A DNA stretch of 64,000 bases from DATEDA01 sp963754305 (GTDB lineage: Bacteria; Pseudomonadota; Gammaproteobacteria; Burkholderiales; SG8-39). The stretch's first letter is position 1, and each line of letters begins with the position of its first letter. This document shows, piece after piece, positions 17,338-26,266 of this stretch. The translations under genes and the position numbers were made by a program. The notes below the pieces were generated by a model. The model searched no databases. It saw only the letters and a program-made list of their open reading frames with translations, and had not been told where the DNA came from. The stretch spans positions 88,372 to 152,371 of the forward strand of contig CAVWFR010000048.1 of assembly GCA_963754305.1 (NCBI GenBank), given 5' to 3'.

Positions 17338-17880
17338 GAACGCAAAAGGTAACTTTGACCGCCTGACGGGTCATGGGGGCGACCGGGGGTTGCCGGGCCG
17401 CGATCCGGCGGAGGTGCTGAACCGACGGGGATGCAATGCCGGATGACGATCGTGTCGTCGCCAATGAGGATGTCCTTGACGACGAGACGCACGATTCGCT
17501 GGCGCTCCATGACCTCAAGCGTGTCCGCGGCGCTGCGCAGACGGCCGAGGAACGCGGCGAGCGTCTCGGCAAGGCGCAGGAACGTGACGCGATCGGTCGC
17601 CTGATCAGCGATCGCCTGCAACTCGGCGCGCAGCGTCTGTTCGCGTTGCCGCAGCGATGGCATACGCTCCCGTAGTTGCTCGAGCGACAAGAGCTCCTCT
17701 TGATAGGCGTTGAGCAGTCGCTCGATGCCTTTGCCGACACGGGTGAGTTCCCTCTGCAAGCTCTGCTCACGTTTCGTGGTTGGATCGGACGAGCGCGCGG
17801 CAGCGAGGCGGCGGTCAAGTTCTTGCTGGATCAGCGTAGGGTCCTCAAGCAGTCGGACCACCTCGGTCCACACGATCTGA
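17338..17880 (-). pseudogene. large serine recombinase, 3' part
   Basis: Minus strand continues the recombinase from the right-hand fragment: IVWTEVVRLLEDPTLIQQEL, a coiled-coil region rich in Glu/Arg/Leu, then MERQRIVRLVVKDILIGDD and a SYLLRSGS ending near the element border. The frame runs on into RT antisense sequence, so the native stop position is unclear. Separated from its 5' part by the IS21 element. Confidence 0.78.
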
Positions 17881-18108
17881 TTGCGTATTCCGACCGAAGG
17901 TGAACGGTGTTTCCGAAGGAACGTGAACGCGATTCCGACGATGTTGAACGCGGTTTCCGACGGAAGGTGAACGGTTTGGCGGGCATGTCGGAAGGCCGTT
18001 CAAGGTCCTCGACAAGCCGTTCAAGATCGTCGGAATTGAAGGTGCGGTGCGTGGCGATTCGACGAACCGGTTGGTTACCCTCGCTCCCTTTTGCTCAGGG
18101 AGATCGAG

Positions 18109-19656
18109 GTGCCGGCCCAGCGGATTGCCATGCGACGGATTCGAGAAGTTCTCAGACTCAAAGACGAGTGCGATCTCTCGTACTCGCAGATTGCCCGCTC
18201 GCTCGGGATCTCCAAAGGCTCGGTCAAGAATTACCTGGGCACGGCTGAAGCGGCCGGGCTCACGCACCAGGAGGCCGCGGGGCTCGATGACGCGGTGCTC
18301 TTGGCGCGGCTGCACCCGCAGCGTTACCTCTGCCAGAAGTTCGCCGTCCCCGACTTCGCCCTCGTCCATCGGGAGCTCAAGCGCAAGGGCGTGACCCTGC
18401 AGTTGCTCTGGGAAGAGTACCGGGACGCGGCCCGGGGCGTGCCCTACAGCCGCTCGCGCTTTTGCGAGCGATATCTGGAGTTCGTGCGCACGCTTCGACG
18501 CTCGATGCGTCAGACGCACATCGCCGGCGAGAAGCTGTTCGTCGACTACGCCGGCCAGACCGTGCCGGTCGTCGACGTGGCGAGCGGCACCGAGCGCCGC
18601 GCACACGTGTTCGTCGCCGTTTGGGGGGCTTCCAACTTCACCTACGCCGAGGCGACCTGGCGCGAAACGAAGCCCGACTGGATCGGCGCGCACGTGAACG
18701 CCTTGGCTTACGCCGCAGGCGCCCCAGCGCTTCTGGTGCCGGATAACCCCAAGGCGCTGATCTGCGAGGCCAACCGCTACGAGCCGGAACCGAACCGGAC
18801 CTACCAGGCGCTCGCCGAGCACTACGGCTGCGCCGTGTTGCCCGCGCGACCACGCAAACCTCGGGACAAGGCCAAGGTCGAGGCCGGGGTACAACTGGTA
18901 GAGCGCTGGATCCTCGCGCGGCTGCGTCATCGGCGCTTCTATAGCCTGACTGAGCTCAACGCTGCGATCCGCGAGCTCCTGGAGGACCTGAACAACCGGC
19001 CGTTCCAGAAGCTCGAGGGCAGCCGGCGCTCGTGGTTCGAGACGCTCGAGCGCCCGGTGCTGCGGCCACTGCCGCCCACCCCGTTCGAATACGCCGAGTT
19101 CAAGCGCGCGCTCGTCTCGCGCATCGATTACCACGTCGAGTACGAGCGCCACTTCTATTCGGTCCCGCACGCGCTCGTCGGCCAGGAGGTCGAGCTGCGC
19201 GTCACCCGCACGACGCTGGAGGTGCTCTACCACAACCGCCGGGTCGCCAGCCACGCCCGCTGCGATCGGCGTGGCGGCTACACGACGGTGCCCGAACATA
19301 TGCCGGCCTCTCACCGCGCACATCGCGAGTGGACGCCGCAGCGGCTGATCCACTGGGCAGGAACCATCGGCGCAGCCACGCAGCTGGTCGTCGTGCACAT
19401 CCTGGAGACCAAATCGCATCCAGAGCAGGGCTACCGCGCCTGCCTCGGGATGCTCGCCCTCGCACGCAAGTACGGCAACGCTCGCTTGGAGGCGGCGTGC
19501 GCGCGCGCCGTCGCGATCGGTGCGAAGAGCCGTAAGAGCGTCGCCTCGATCTTGACCAACGCCCTGGAGGCCCAACCGGTGCAGCCGTCGCTCTACGACG
19601 AGGCGCCGGGACTACCCGCGCACGGCAACGTGCGCGGACCAAAGTACTACCACTGA
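18109..19656 (+). CDS. istA: IS21 transposase IstA
   Basis: 515 residues from GTG 18109 (VPAQRIAMRRIREVLRLK); a TTG at 18091 and an ATG at 18130 are alternatives. The N-terminal helix-turn-helix is DLSYSQIARSLGISKGSVK. The DDE integrase core shows LFVDYAGQTVP, LLVPDNPKAL and DKAKVEAGVQ. The Mu-transposase-type C-terminal domain follows (VPHALVGQEVELRVT). Full length and apparently functional. It is followed by istB after 21 bases with an AGGAGA ribosome-binding site. Confidence 0.94.
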   Translation: MPAQRIAMRRIREVLRLKDECDLSYSQIARSLGISKGSVKNYLGTAEAAGLTHQEAAGLDDAVLLARLHPQRYLCQKFAVPDFALVHRELKRKGVTLQLLWEEYRDAARGVPYSRSRFCERYLEFVRTLRRSMRQTHIAGEKLFVDYAGQTVPVVDVASGTERRAHVFVAVWGASNFTYAEATWRETKPDWIGAHVNALAYAAGAPALLVPDNPKALICEANRYEPEPNRTYQALAEHYGCAVLPARPRKPRDKAKVEAGVQLVERWILARLRHRRFYSLTELNAAIRELLEDLNNRPFQKLEGSRRSWFETLERPVLRPLPPTPFEYAEFKRALVSRIDYHVEYERHFYSVPHALVGQEVELRVTRTTLEVLYHNRRVASHARCDRRGGYTTVPEHMPASHRAHREWTPQRLIHWAGTIGAATQLVVVHILETKSHPEQGYRACLGMLALARKYGNARLEAACARAVAIGAKSRKSVASILTNALEAQPVQPSLYDEAPGLPAHGNVRGPKYYH

Positions 19657-19677
19657 CCCGCAATCGAAAGGAGAACG

Positions 19678-20433
19678 ATGCTCACCCAACAGACCCTCAC
19701 CCGGCTGCGCAGCCTGAAGCTCGACGGCATGGCACGCGCGTTCGAAGAACAGCTCTCCCAGCCCGCGGGCCACGCGCTCGCCTTCGAGGAGCGCTTCGGA
19801 CTTCTCGTGGACCGGGAGGTCGCCTGGCGCGACACGCGCCGCCTCGAGCGGCTGCTCAAACAGGCGCGACTCAAATACCCCGGCGCTTGCCTTGAGGACC
19901 TCGACACCCGCGCGGTGCGCGGCCTCGATCAGCGTCTGGTGGCAGCGCTTGCCTCCTGCGACTGGGTGCGCGCCGGCCAGTCGGTGATCGCCACCGGCGC
20001 CACGGGTCTCGGCAAGAGTTGGATTGCCTGCGCACTCGGTAACCAAGCCTGCCGCCAGGGCTTCTCGGTGCTCTACACGCGCTTCACGCGCCTCGTGGAG
20101 GAACTGCGCATCGCTCACGGCGACGGCAGCTTCGCGAGACGCCTCGCGCAGCTTGCCAGGATCGACGTCTTGATCGTCGATGACTTCGCCCTCGCCCCCA
20201 TCGGACAGGGCGAACGCTCAGATCTGCTCGAGGTGCTCGACGATCGCACCACCGGACGATCCACCATCATCACAAGCCAACTCCCGGTGCAGCACTGGCA
20301 CGAGTACCTCGCCGAGCCTACCCTTGCCGACGCGATCCTCGATCGCATCGTCCACCACTCTCATCGCATCGCACTCGATGGCGAGTCCCTGCGAAAAAAT
20401 AAGTCCGCTGAGAAAGGACCCCGAAAGCCATGA
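19678..20433 (+). CDS. istB: IS21 helper ATPase IstB
   Basis: 251 residues. The IstB N-terminal domain is LTRLRSLKLDGMARAFEEQL. The AAA+ core has Walker A GATGLGKSW and Walker B VLIVDDFAL, followed by the sensor region IITSQLPVQHWHEYL and the usual C-terminus DRIVHHSHRIALDGESLRK. It assembles on target DNA and stimulates IstA strand transfer. Intact. Confidence 0.95.
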   Translation: MLTQQTLTRLRSLKLDGMARAFEEQLSQPAGHALAFEERFGLLVDREVAWRDTRRLERLLKQARLKYPGACLEDLDTRAVRGLDQRLVAALASCDWVRAGQSVIATGATGLGKSWIACALGNQACRQGFSVLYTRFTRLVEELRIAHGDGSFARRLAQLARIDVLIVDDFALAPIGQGERSDLLEVLDDRTTGRSTIITSQLPVQHWHEYLAEPTLADAILDRIVHHSHRIALDGESLRKNKSAEKGPRKP

Positions 20434-20633
20434 ACACCGAGTCGTCCCAAACCGCGTTACCCACCGCGCCGCGCGCGCGTTGGCGTAACGAGCGCCCCGC
20501 GCGCGGCGCCGTGGATAACGCTCGCGCCGGCACGATGTTGAACACCCAGGCTACAATGTGATCGTCACGCACCGCGCTTCACCACGCGGTCAACATCGTC
20601 GGATCAGCCGTTCAACTTCGCCGGAATACGCAA

Positions 20634-21744
20634 TCTGATCGAGCAGATCCTGCCGCACCATGCGGTTGTCGCACACCGGGCCACCCAGCTTTCGCCAGCT
20701 ATCCGAGCCGATGCATTTGTAGTAATGAAGCTTGCGCGCTGTCGTATACGTCGAGGTGCGGGAGAATGCGTAACCGCACTTCTGGCAGCTGACCAACCCC
20801 TGTACGACGCTTGGCGTGATCGTGCGACGCCGCGAGCGTATCTTGTTCTCGTAGAGGAGTTCCTGGGCTCGCGCGAAGCTCGCCTCGCTCACGAGCGCGG
20901 GCACCGGTATCTCGATCCACTCCTCGTGTGGCCGCTCGTGGCCGACACTGTTGCTGGACACGATTCCCCCGCGTCGACGCAGCGCCCGCGTGACGCGAAC
21001 TCGGCCGGCGACGCGAGTCTTGCCGAAACAGGCTGCTCCGCGATAAGCGGGATTGCGCAGCATCGCCCACACGACCGAGCGCTCCCAGCGGGCGCTTTGC
21101 TTGCGGGTTGGGATAGCTTCGGCACTGAGCCGACGCGCGACCTCGCCCATGCTGAGCCCCTCAACGGTGTACATCTCATAGACGCGCTGCACCACACGGG
21201 CCTCGGCGTCGATGACCGCATACGAGCCAGGCGCCTCGTCGGTCTTGCGGATATATCGATAGCCGTACGGGGCACCACTCAACACGCTCACTTCGCCGGA
21301 TCGGGCCCGATGCCGCTTGCCACGGCGCGAGCGCTCCAGAATTTGCGCCCGCTCGTACTCGGCGATCATGCCCTGGAACTGAACCAGCAGCTGATCCTCG
21401 GGACTCGCGCTCTGCGGTGCCTTCACAAAGAGCGTCTCGACCCCATGGCGAGCAAATTCTTCGATCAGCAGGATTTGATAGGCGTATTTGCGGCTCAGTC
21501 GATCCGGCGCATAGGCGAGCACGACTTGAATCTGACCCTCGGCAGCAAGGTCCCGAACCCGCTCAAGGCCCGGCCGCTCGAGTGTCGCGCCGCTATAGCC
21601 TTCGTCTTCGAAGACCCACTCCTTCGGGACTTCGAGAGCGTGGCTCGTCGCGAACTCGATCAGCCCCGCCGTCTGGCTCGCAATCGTATGGTCCTCGCGC
21701 TGCTGCTCCGAGGACACTCGAGCGTAGATCGCCGCCATCTTCAT
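20634..21744 (-). pseudogene. large serine recombinase, 5' part
   Basis: Starts at ATG 21744 (AGGAAGGAGG upstream). The resolvase-type catalytic domain has YARVSSEQQ with nucleophile S11, then GYSGATLERPGLERV and AYAPDRLSRKYAYQ. A recombinase domain follows (AIPTRKQSARWERSVVWAMLRNPAYRG), then a zinc ribbon with CQKCG and KCIGSD...CDN. It is cut by IS21 after QDLLDQI and continues at 17880. The rejoined protein would be about 550 residues, normal for a large serine recombinase that integrates and excises DNA. Inactive in its present state unless IS21 excises. Confidence 0.88.
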
Positions 21745-21898
21745 GAACGCCCTCCTTCCTCACACGCGTGCCGACGACACGCTGCTGCGCGGGCACCAAG
21801 AGCTCATAGACCTGTGCGAGCTTCGGGGCGCGCAAGCGATCAAACGTATAGTCGAGATGGACTTGAAGCGCGAGACGTCTTGGACGTCCCTCAGCCAT
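21593..21898 (-). CDS. small ORF coupled to the HTH gene and overlapping the recombinase start
   Basis: 101 residues. Its ATG overlaps the stop of the upstream HTH gene (ATGGCTGA), which suggests translational coupling. The first ~55 residues (RRLALQVHLDYTFDRLRAPK, LAQVYELLVP) look genuinely coding; the last ~50 overlap the recombinase in another frame and may not be conserved. The family is not recognised. It could be an accessory directionality or regulatory protein of the element (inference). Confidence 0.5.
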   Translation of the reverse strand: MAEGRPRRLALQVHLDYTFDRLRAPKLAQVYELLVPAQQRVVGTRVRKEGVHEDGGDLRSSVLGAAARGPYDCEPDGGADRVRDEPRSRSPEGVGLRRRRL

Positions 21899-22220
21899 GC
21901 CTTCGTAGAGCGCTCAGAAACGCTCTCAGTGCACGGGTAACGATCTCGCCGAGCGTTAACCCGCTTCTGGCTGCATACGAGCGCAACACGCGCACGGTGC
22001 TCGGCGGAAGCTTCAGCGTGATCGGGATCGAGGCTTCCTCGACCGGTACCGGGTGGCCGAGTTCGGCGGCTTGCTCGAGATATCGATAGGCTTGGCGCCG
22101 TGACACACCAAACTCGCGCGATAGGCTCTGCACCGCTTCGGCCAACCCCGTGTTGCGCTCGAGCAGACGATGAGCAGCGTTCAGCTGCCGCGCCTTGTCC
22201 GCCTTGGTGGACCGGACCAT
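21891..22220 (-). CDS. HTH plus ribbon-helix-helix-like DNA-binding protein
   Basis: 109 residues, first gene of the serine recombinase element. An N-terminal homeodomain-like HTH (AVQSLSREFGVSRRQAYRYL) is followed by a C-terminal segment with ribbon-helix-helix character (ITLKLPPSTVRVLRSYAARS, then LTLGEIVTRALRAFL). It is probably a regulator of recombinase expression or an excision factor; the role is inferred from position and folds only. A well-formed promoter precedes it. Confidence 0.7.
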   Translation of the reverse strand: MVRSTKADKARQLNAAHRLLERNTGLAEAVQSLSREFGVSRRQAYRYLEQAAELGHPVPVEEASIPITLKLPPSTVRVLRSYAARSGLTLGEIVTRALRAFLSALRRHG

Positions 22221-22228
22221 GAGTCGTA

Positions 22229-22257
22229 AACATATTACCCCTTAAGACGCAAGTCAA
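22229..22257 (-). promoter_or_regulatory. promoter of the serine recombinase element
   Basis: Read on the minus strand: TTGACT (22257-22252), 17-base spacer, TATGTT (22234-22229), with the HTH gene ATG 9 bases further on at 22220. The short leader suggests a near-leaderless start or slightly different -10. It is the only strong sigma-70-like pattern in the element. Confidence 0.5.
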
Positions 22258-22316
22258 GCACAGGCGTGCCTCGCCACCCCGTCACTACACGTTCGAATTG
22301 GAAGTTTGTCTTTGCG

Positions 22317-23059
22317 TAAGAGGAGTGATCAGTCCGCTCCTTGCCAACATCTTCCTGCATTACGGGCTGGATCTCTGGGTCCATCAGTGGCGTCGGCGGC
22401 ACGCACGGGGGCGCGTCATCATCGTGCGCTACGCTGACGACTTCGTGATGGGCTTCGAGAGCAAAGCTGATGCGGAGCGGATGTTGATTGATCTCAGAGC
22501 GCGGCTGCAGAAGTTCGGGCTTGCGCTGCATGAGGACAAGACTCAGCTGATCGAGTTTGGGCGGCTGCCTGCGCTCACGCGCGCTCGGCTGGGCCTGCCG
22601 CGACCCCGGACCTTCGCCTTCCTCGGGTTCACCCACTACTGTGCGTGGACACGGGACGGGCGATTCCTCGTGAAGCACAAGACGCAGAGCAAGCGCCTCA
22701 CTCGGAAATTGCACGCGCTTCGCCGCGAGGCGTGGCAGCGCATGCACGAACCACTCGCCGACCAGCATCAGTGGTACGCGAGCGTGCTCCGCGGTCACTA
22801 CGCCTATTACGGCATGCCGCACAACTACCGGGCGTTGGCGGGCTTCCAACAGGAGGTGCGACGAATCTGGTCCGGCTGCCTACGCCGACGGAGCCAACGC
22901 TCCCGACGCGCCGGCTGGACCTGGTTTGACGCGATCACCGCCCGCTACCCGCTGCCTGCTCCGCGGATTACTCACTCCTGGGCCGAGCAATGCCTCTGGC
23001 ACGTGCCATCACCTTCGGGAAGAGCCGGGTGCGGGAAAGCCGCACGCCCGGATCTGTGA
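22317..23059 (+). pseudogene. group II intron reverse transcriptase/maturase, 3' part (copy 2)
   Basis: Continues the RT after the recombinase element: ISPLLANIFLHYG, RVIIVRYADDFVMGF with the YADD catalytic motif, then the LQKFGLALHEDKTQLIEFG thumb region and the maturase segment (TFAFLGFTHYCAW, then HQWYASVLRGHYAYYGMP). No HNH endonuclease domain follows. The reading frame runs through intron domain V before its stop, so the last ~12 residues are not protein-coding in the usual sense. Confidence 0.88.
23022..23056 (+). ncRNA. group II intron domain V
   Basis: GAGCCGGGTGCGG, GAAA, then GCCGCACGCCCGGATC forms the 34-nt domain V hairpin: long GC stem, GAAA-type loop and an internal bulge. This is the ribozyme catalytic core hairpin. 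It supports identification of the RT as intron-encoded. Confidence 0.75.
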
Positions 23060-23227
23060 GGGGAAAGCCGAATGGCCTACCTACTCGACCACGACCGAAC
23101 CGTGCTCTGCGGCGCTGCGCCAGTACACGGCAGCGCGATCACGGCGCTCGACTTCAACGATGTGCGTCGACTGCCGTGTGATCAACCCTGCCCCCACGAA
23201 GACCAGTTAAAGGACTCGACCTCCTAT

Positions 23228-23505
23228 GGGCTATTGGAACACGAAGGAAGTTGCGAAATGAAGATTGGCTCGTGCTCGTCACCAGCGATCCCGGTGGCAA
23301 GGGGACACATCACCGACAGGGTCATCAAGACAAAGATGTGCTCACGGTGTTCCTCATCGTTAGCGGCCCCGCCGCCCATCCCGGCAAGATCGAGTCACCC
23401 ACTTACATCGTGGATGCTTCGGTTACAGCGCTAACGCACTTGGGTGTGGAAATCGACGACACCTGAGGCCTTGACGGCAAAGCAGTGGGGTTGCGAGGCA
23501 AGTAG
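23228..23505 (+). pseudogene. C-terminal fragment of an alkaline phosphatase/phosphodiesterase-superfamily protein
   Basis: In one frame from about 23228: RKLRNEDWLVLVTSD, VFLIVSGPA, KIESPTYIVDASVTALTHLG, VEIDDT, then an in-frame TGA where a Trp is expected, and GLDGKAVGLRGK followed by stop at 23505. This is the C-terminal end of sulfatase/type I phosphodiesterase-like enzymes. The DHGG metal motif is altered to DPGG and the N-terminal ~75% is absent. Probably flanking DNA left beside the group II intron. Confidence 0.6.
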
Positions 23506-23506
23506 T

Positions 23507-24019
23507 TCAACCGCGCATGGGCGCGATCGAGATCTCGTGCCAATCTTTCGGATCGCTACTGTCGGCCTGGATCAAATGGATGGCACTCGCCTCGAACGAG
23601 GTTCGAACACCGGACCGCAGCCGCGCGATGACCGCCCTCTTGCGCACTTCAGGGTACAGGCCATACAGGAGACTCAAGTGTGGCGTGTACGCCTTCTCAG
23701 TCTGACGAAATACCTGTCTCGCGAGAACATTCGCGTTCATGACCTGAGCGGTTCGCTGCACATTCAGGAACAGACATTGAAAATATTCATCACGGTAAGA
23801 CAGTTCAGCAAGGACCACCAGAAAAGCTTTTAGCTGCCGCGCGAGTTCTTCAGTCCGCCGGACGTGCTCTCGTTGCGTTCCTTCAAGGCTTAGCAGCGTG
23901 ACATGAGGCTCGAAGACCGGAGCGTTCAGCTCCTGCGCGAGTTCTTGTATGGTTGTGGCCAACTTATCGTACGTCGGGCCGGAAGGTTTAAGCCAAAGAT
24001 GGTAAGTCGCTGCGCTCAT
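23507..24019 (-). CDS. 2H phosphoesterase (cyclic phosphodiesterase/2',5' RNA ligase-like)
   Basis: 170 residues from ATG 24019. Two HxT/S motifs of the 2H superfamily are present, PHVTLL near residue 39 and PHLSLLYG near residue 115, spaced as in plant and yeast cyclic phosphodiesterases. Such enzymes hydrolyse 2',3'-cyclic phosphates or related RNA ends in the cytoplasm. The N-terminus YHLWLKPSG and the C-terminal AIHLIQADSSDPKDWHEI fit that subfamily. It stands alone; the true physiological substrate is unknown. Confidence 0.78.
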   Translation of the reverse strand: MSAATYHLWLKPSGPTYDKLATTIQELAQELNAPVFEPHVTLLSLEGTQREHVRRTEELARQLKAFLVVLAELSYRDEYFQCLFLNVQRTAQVMNANVLARQVFRQTEKAYTPHLSLLYGLYPEVRKRAVIARLRSGVRTSFEASAIHLIQADSSDPKDWHEISIAPMRG

Positions 24020-24887
24020 ACACGGGGTGAGGTCGCGATGGCTTGCGGCCGGACATCGCTTACGATGTGGCCCGTTGCCTGATTGCTTCCCAGCCGGTCC
24101 GGTTACCCCGAACGCGGATGGATCGTTGTGAACGGACCTGAACCGTATCACTCGGTCGCGAACATCGCGTTCTTTCGACGACGGCGACCAAGAGTTCGCC
24201 GACGATCGCGATCGGTCTGGCATCCCAAGATCGACTACTGGCACAATGGTGCGGCAACCTCCGTCCAGTTGCCAGCATCGCAGCGCCAGCACTGGCCGAG
24301 TCCGCCACTTGTTGGCTGTTACGCGTCAACGCATATTGAATTCCCCGTTTTCGTCCCCGTCAGAGGTCGCGAGCGACGTGCTCGGTGGCATGCTAACGCA
24401 ACCCGGGCTGGCGCCGGCCTAAGGCGGAGCCGATTCCCCCCGCGACTGCGCAGCCAATCCGTTCAAGGTCGCGAACTCCTCAGCATCAAGATTGCCGAGG
24501 AATGTCCGGCTTCCATCGAGGTTGAAACCAGCGTCGGTATGAAAGACGAACCCCGCCGCATGTCACGGGCTGCTGCGCGCCGCTCGTGCCGCTGGATGAC
24601 GCGCCCTCGACCGCTATCGTGCTCTGTGCGGCACTGCTGCCACTGTCCCCCCGCCCGACCCGCAGGCGCTGATAAGCAATCGAGTCCGATCGCGCGGATG
24701 ACAGCACTCTCCGAACGGATGCTACTGCTGTTGGCGGATGCGACAACCCGACGAAACCTAAGACAGGCTGTCACGAGCGGCATGCTAGGCGATTAGCATA
24801 CACGCTGATCGGCATGCTTGCCAAACGAGGGCGCATCGTCCCAAGCCGGTTCGCGATTCACGGTCACCGGCTGCGGGCGGCGCCTCG
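24020..24887. other. 870-base stretch without a recognisable gene
   Basis: Several open frames cross it on both strands (for example 24083-24796 plus and 24463-24783 minus) but none has recognisable domains, and the residue composition is Arg/Ser-rich as expected for random frames. It may be decayed DNA. Confidence 0.5.
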
Positions 24888-25703
24888 CTAGAGTGAATGG
24901 AACGTCGTTACCGCCCGAACCAAGTCGCAGGGCGTTCCGATATCGATATAGGTCCCGTCCGGAAACACGACGCTCGATATGCGCAGTCCCCTTTCGATCG
25001 CAGCGGCGATCACTGCGCCGACCGGCAGATCGCCCTGGGCATCCATGTTGCGTTGCGCGATTTTGTCATGACCCTCATCCGTCACCTGAGACGCGACGAA
25101 TTCATGCATGCATTCAGTGAAGAGCGGAGTCCATACTGCGCAAAGCCAGGTGTATCGGAGATCGGTGGACGGAGGCTTGAGGACTATTGAACGCACTCGC
25201 CCGTCGCTGTGGATGTCGACCATGTCCATCACTCGGCAATCGTGCGCCGGGTAGAGTCCAAGGACGGCGTCCGTGTTCGCCTCGGCCATACGTGTGAGCA
25301 GCCGCTCGAAGACATCATCCGGACCGAACAGGATATCCGGGAACCCGAAAGCCACCGGTTTGCCGCTTACGAAAGGAAATGCACGGTCCAACGAATCCGG
25401 AGGTCCTCGAGAATCCTTGACGACTAGATAGGCCAGGTGTATCCCGACCATCTTGCCCTCACCGAAATAAGCCGGGATATCCCATTTGCCATCTCTCAGG
25501 ATCACGTACGCTGTAGCGACCCCCGCCTCACGCATTTTATCGAACAGATGATGACTCGCGACTCTCACGCGCGGCTCTCCACTCCGCTCATCTCGGCGGA
25601 ACCCGATGGGGTAGAGCTCTTTGCTACAAGGTGACGGCGCAATCCTGTTGCCTCGGCCTGCGGCCGGCACCAGCCCGACAACATCCAAGCTCTCGTATCT
25701 CAT
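24888..25703 (-). CDS. sugar nucleotidyltransferase
   Basis: 271 residues from ATG 25703 (an ATG at 25721 is possible). The NTP_transferase signature near the start is VGLVPAAGRGNRIAP followed by CSKELYPIGF. VAFGFPDILFG corresponds to the metal/nucleotide Asp segment, and FPDGTYIDIGTPCDL is the usual C-terminal motif. It would make an NDP-sugar from NTP and sugar-1-phosphate. The sugar specificity is not readable; the first motif is less canonical than RmlA/RfbF. It belongs with the glycan genes to its right, all mostly on the same strand. Confidence 0.8.
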   Translation of the reverse strand: MRYESLDVVGLVPAAGRGNRIAPSPCSKELYPIGFRRDERSGEPRVRVASHHLFDKMREAGVATAYVILRDGKWDIPAYFGEGKMVGIHLAYLVVKDSRGPPDSLDRAFPFVSGKPVAFGFPDILFGPDDVFERLLTRMAEANTDAVLGLYPAHDCRVMDMVDIHSDGRVRSIVLKPPSTDLRYTWLCAVWTPLFTECMHEFVASQVTDEGHDKIAQRNMDAQGDLPVGAVIAAAIERGLRISSVVFPDGTYIDIGTPCDLVRAVTTFHSL

Positions 25704-25721
25704 TTCGTTTACCTGACCCAT

Positions 25722-26266
25722 GCCGGTCCTATCGCGCGCAGGATACACAGTTCATCGCGCGAAGCTGGTGACCAGCATCCGGTGTGGCCTCGACGTCCGG
25801 TAGTATGACGAGCGCCGACGGAGGACTACTCGGCGCAGCAGAAGTGTGCATTCTCAGAGAATCCTTTGCAAACAGTGCAAAGACGTGGCCTTCGCCACTC
25901 CGAGGAGCAAGTACCGCCTGAAGTGAAATACTATTCTTGAATGAGGTCAGTTTGATACCGTCACCCATACCGCCGGAGTCCGCGCCCTTTGCGGTCCGGA
26001 GGAGTTAGGTTCCCGGGAATGCAAGACCAGAGACACTTCGCCATGATTTACCAGTTCGAGTGTGGTGCAGCCGTAAAGCATGTACGAAGCGAGACGCAGA
26101 CTGGGGATAAGCAATCCACAGGAAGCGCGGTAGTACAAGGCGCGACGCCGGTGGGGCCCGGCGGCGGACGCCACGTGGATCTAAGCTGCTCCAGCGGTAC
26201 TATTTCTGGCGAAGTTCGAGGCAGGCCATCGAAGGGTAGACTGCGAACCTTCGTGAAGTAACTCCT
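25722..26266. other. intergenic region without a recognisable gene
   Basis: Short minus-strand ORFs (25947-26174, with YYRASCGLLIPSLRLASYML) are unrecognised. Possible remnants of a gene between the ligase and the nucleotidyltransferase. Confidence 0.45.

Larger units (their letters stand above)
17881..20633 (+). mobile_element. IS21-family insertion sequence with 5-bp target duplication
   Basis: 2753 bp. Ends are matching inverted repeats beginning TTGCGTATTCCG on each side, with TGAACGG a few bases further in. TCTGA directly flanks both ends (17876-17880 and 20634-20638), as expected for IS21 target duplication. The left end also has several TGAACG/GTTCAAG subterminal repeats up to about 18040, typical IstA binding sites. 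Inserted into the serine recombinase gene; removing the element and one TCTGA restores the codons for QIVWTE. Confidence 0.92.
17336..22316 (-). mobile_element. serine recombinase element inserted in the RT gene
   Basis: Bounded by the two RT halves. Three minus-strand genes start at its right end: an HTH/RHH protein, an overlapping small ORF and a large serine recombinase, the last interrupted by IS21. Both borders carry a short inverted ACGCAAA(A)G motif (left 17340s, CGAACGCAAAAGG; right 22310s, CTTTGCGT). No long target duplication is visible, as expected for serine integrases. Without the IS21 it would be about 2.2 kb. Confidence 0.65.
17117..23056 (+). mobile_element. group II intron remnant carrying nested insertions
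   Basis: Outer shell of a three-level nest: RT 5' part, serine recombinase element, RT 3' part and intron domain V. The RT frame can be rejoined across the insertion by comparison with copy 1 (GTPQGA followed by ISPLLANIF). The intron 5' end and its ribozyme domains I-IV are not recognisable here, so this is a 5'-truncated intron. Confidence 0.7.

Noticed and set aside
17845..19575. 576-residue minus-strand ORF across istA
   Set aside because: Antisense of istA, without any family signature.
20725..22089. 454-residue plus-strand ORF across the serine recombinase
   Set aside because: Antisense of the recombinase and its upstream genes; the minus strand has the catalytic motifs.
23072..23434. 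120-residue ORF after the group II intron
   Set aside because: Mixes intron end, flanking DNA and the out-of-frame phosphodiesterase remnant; no coherent protein.
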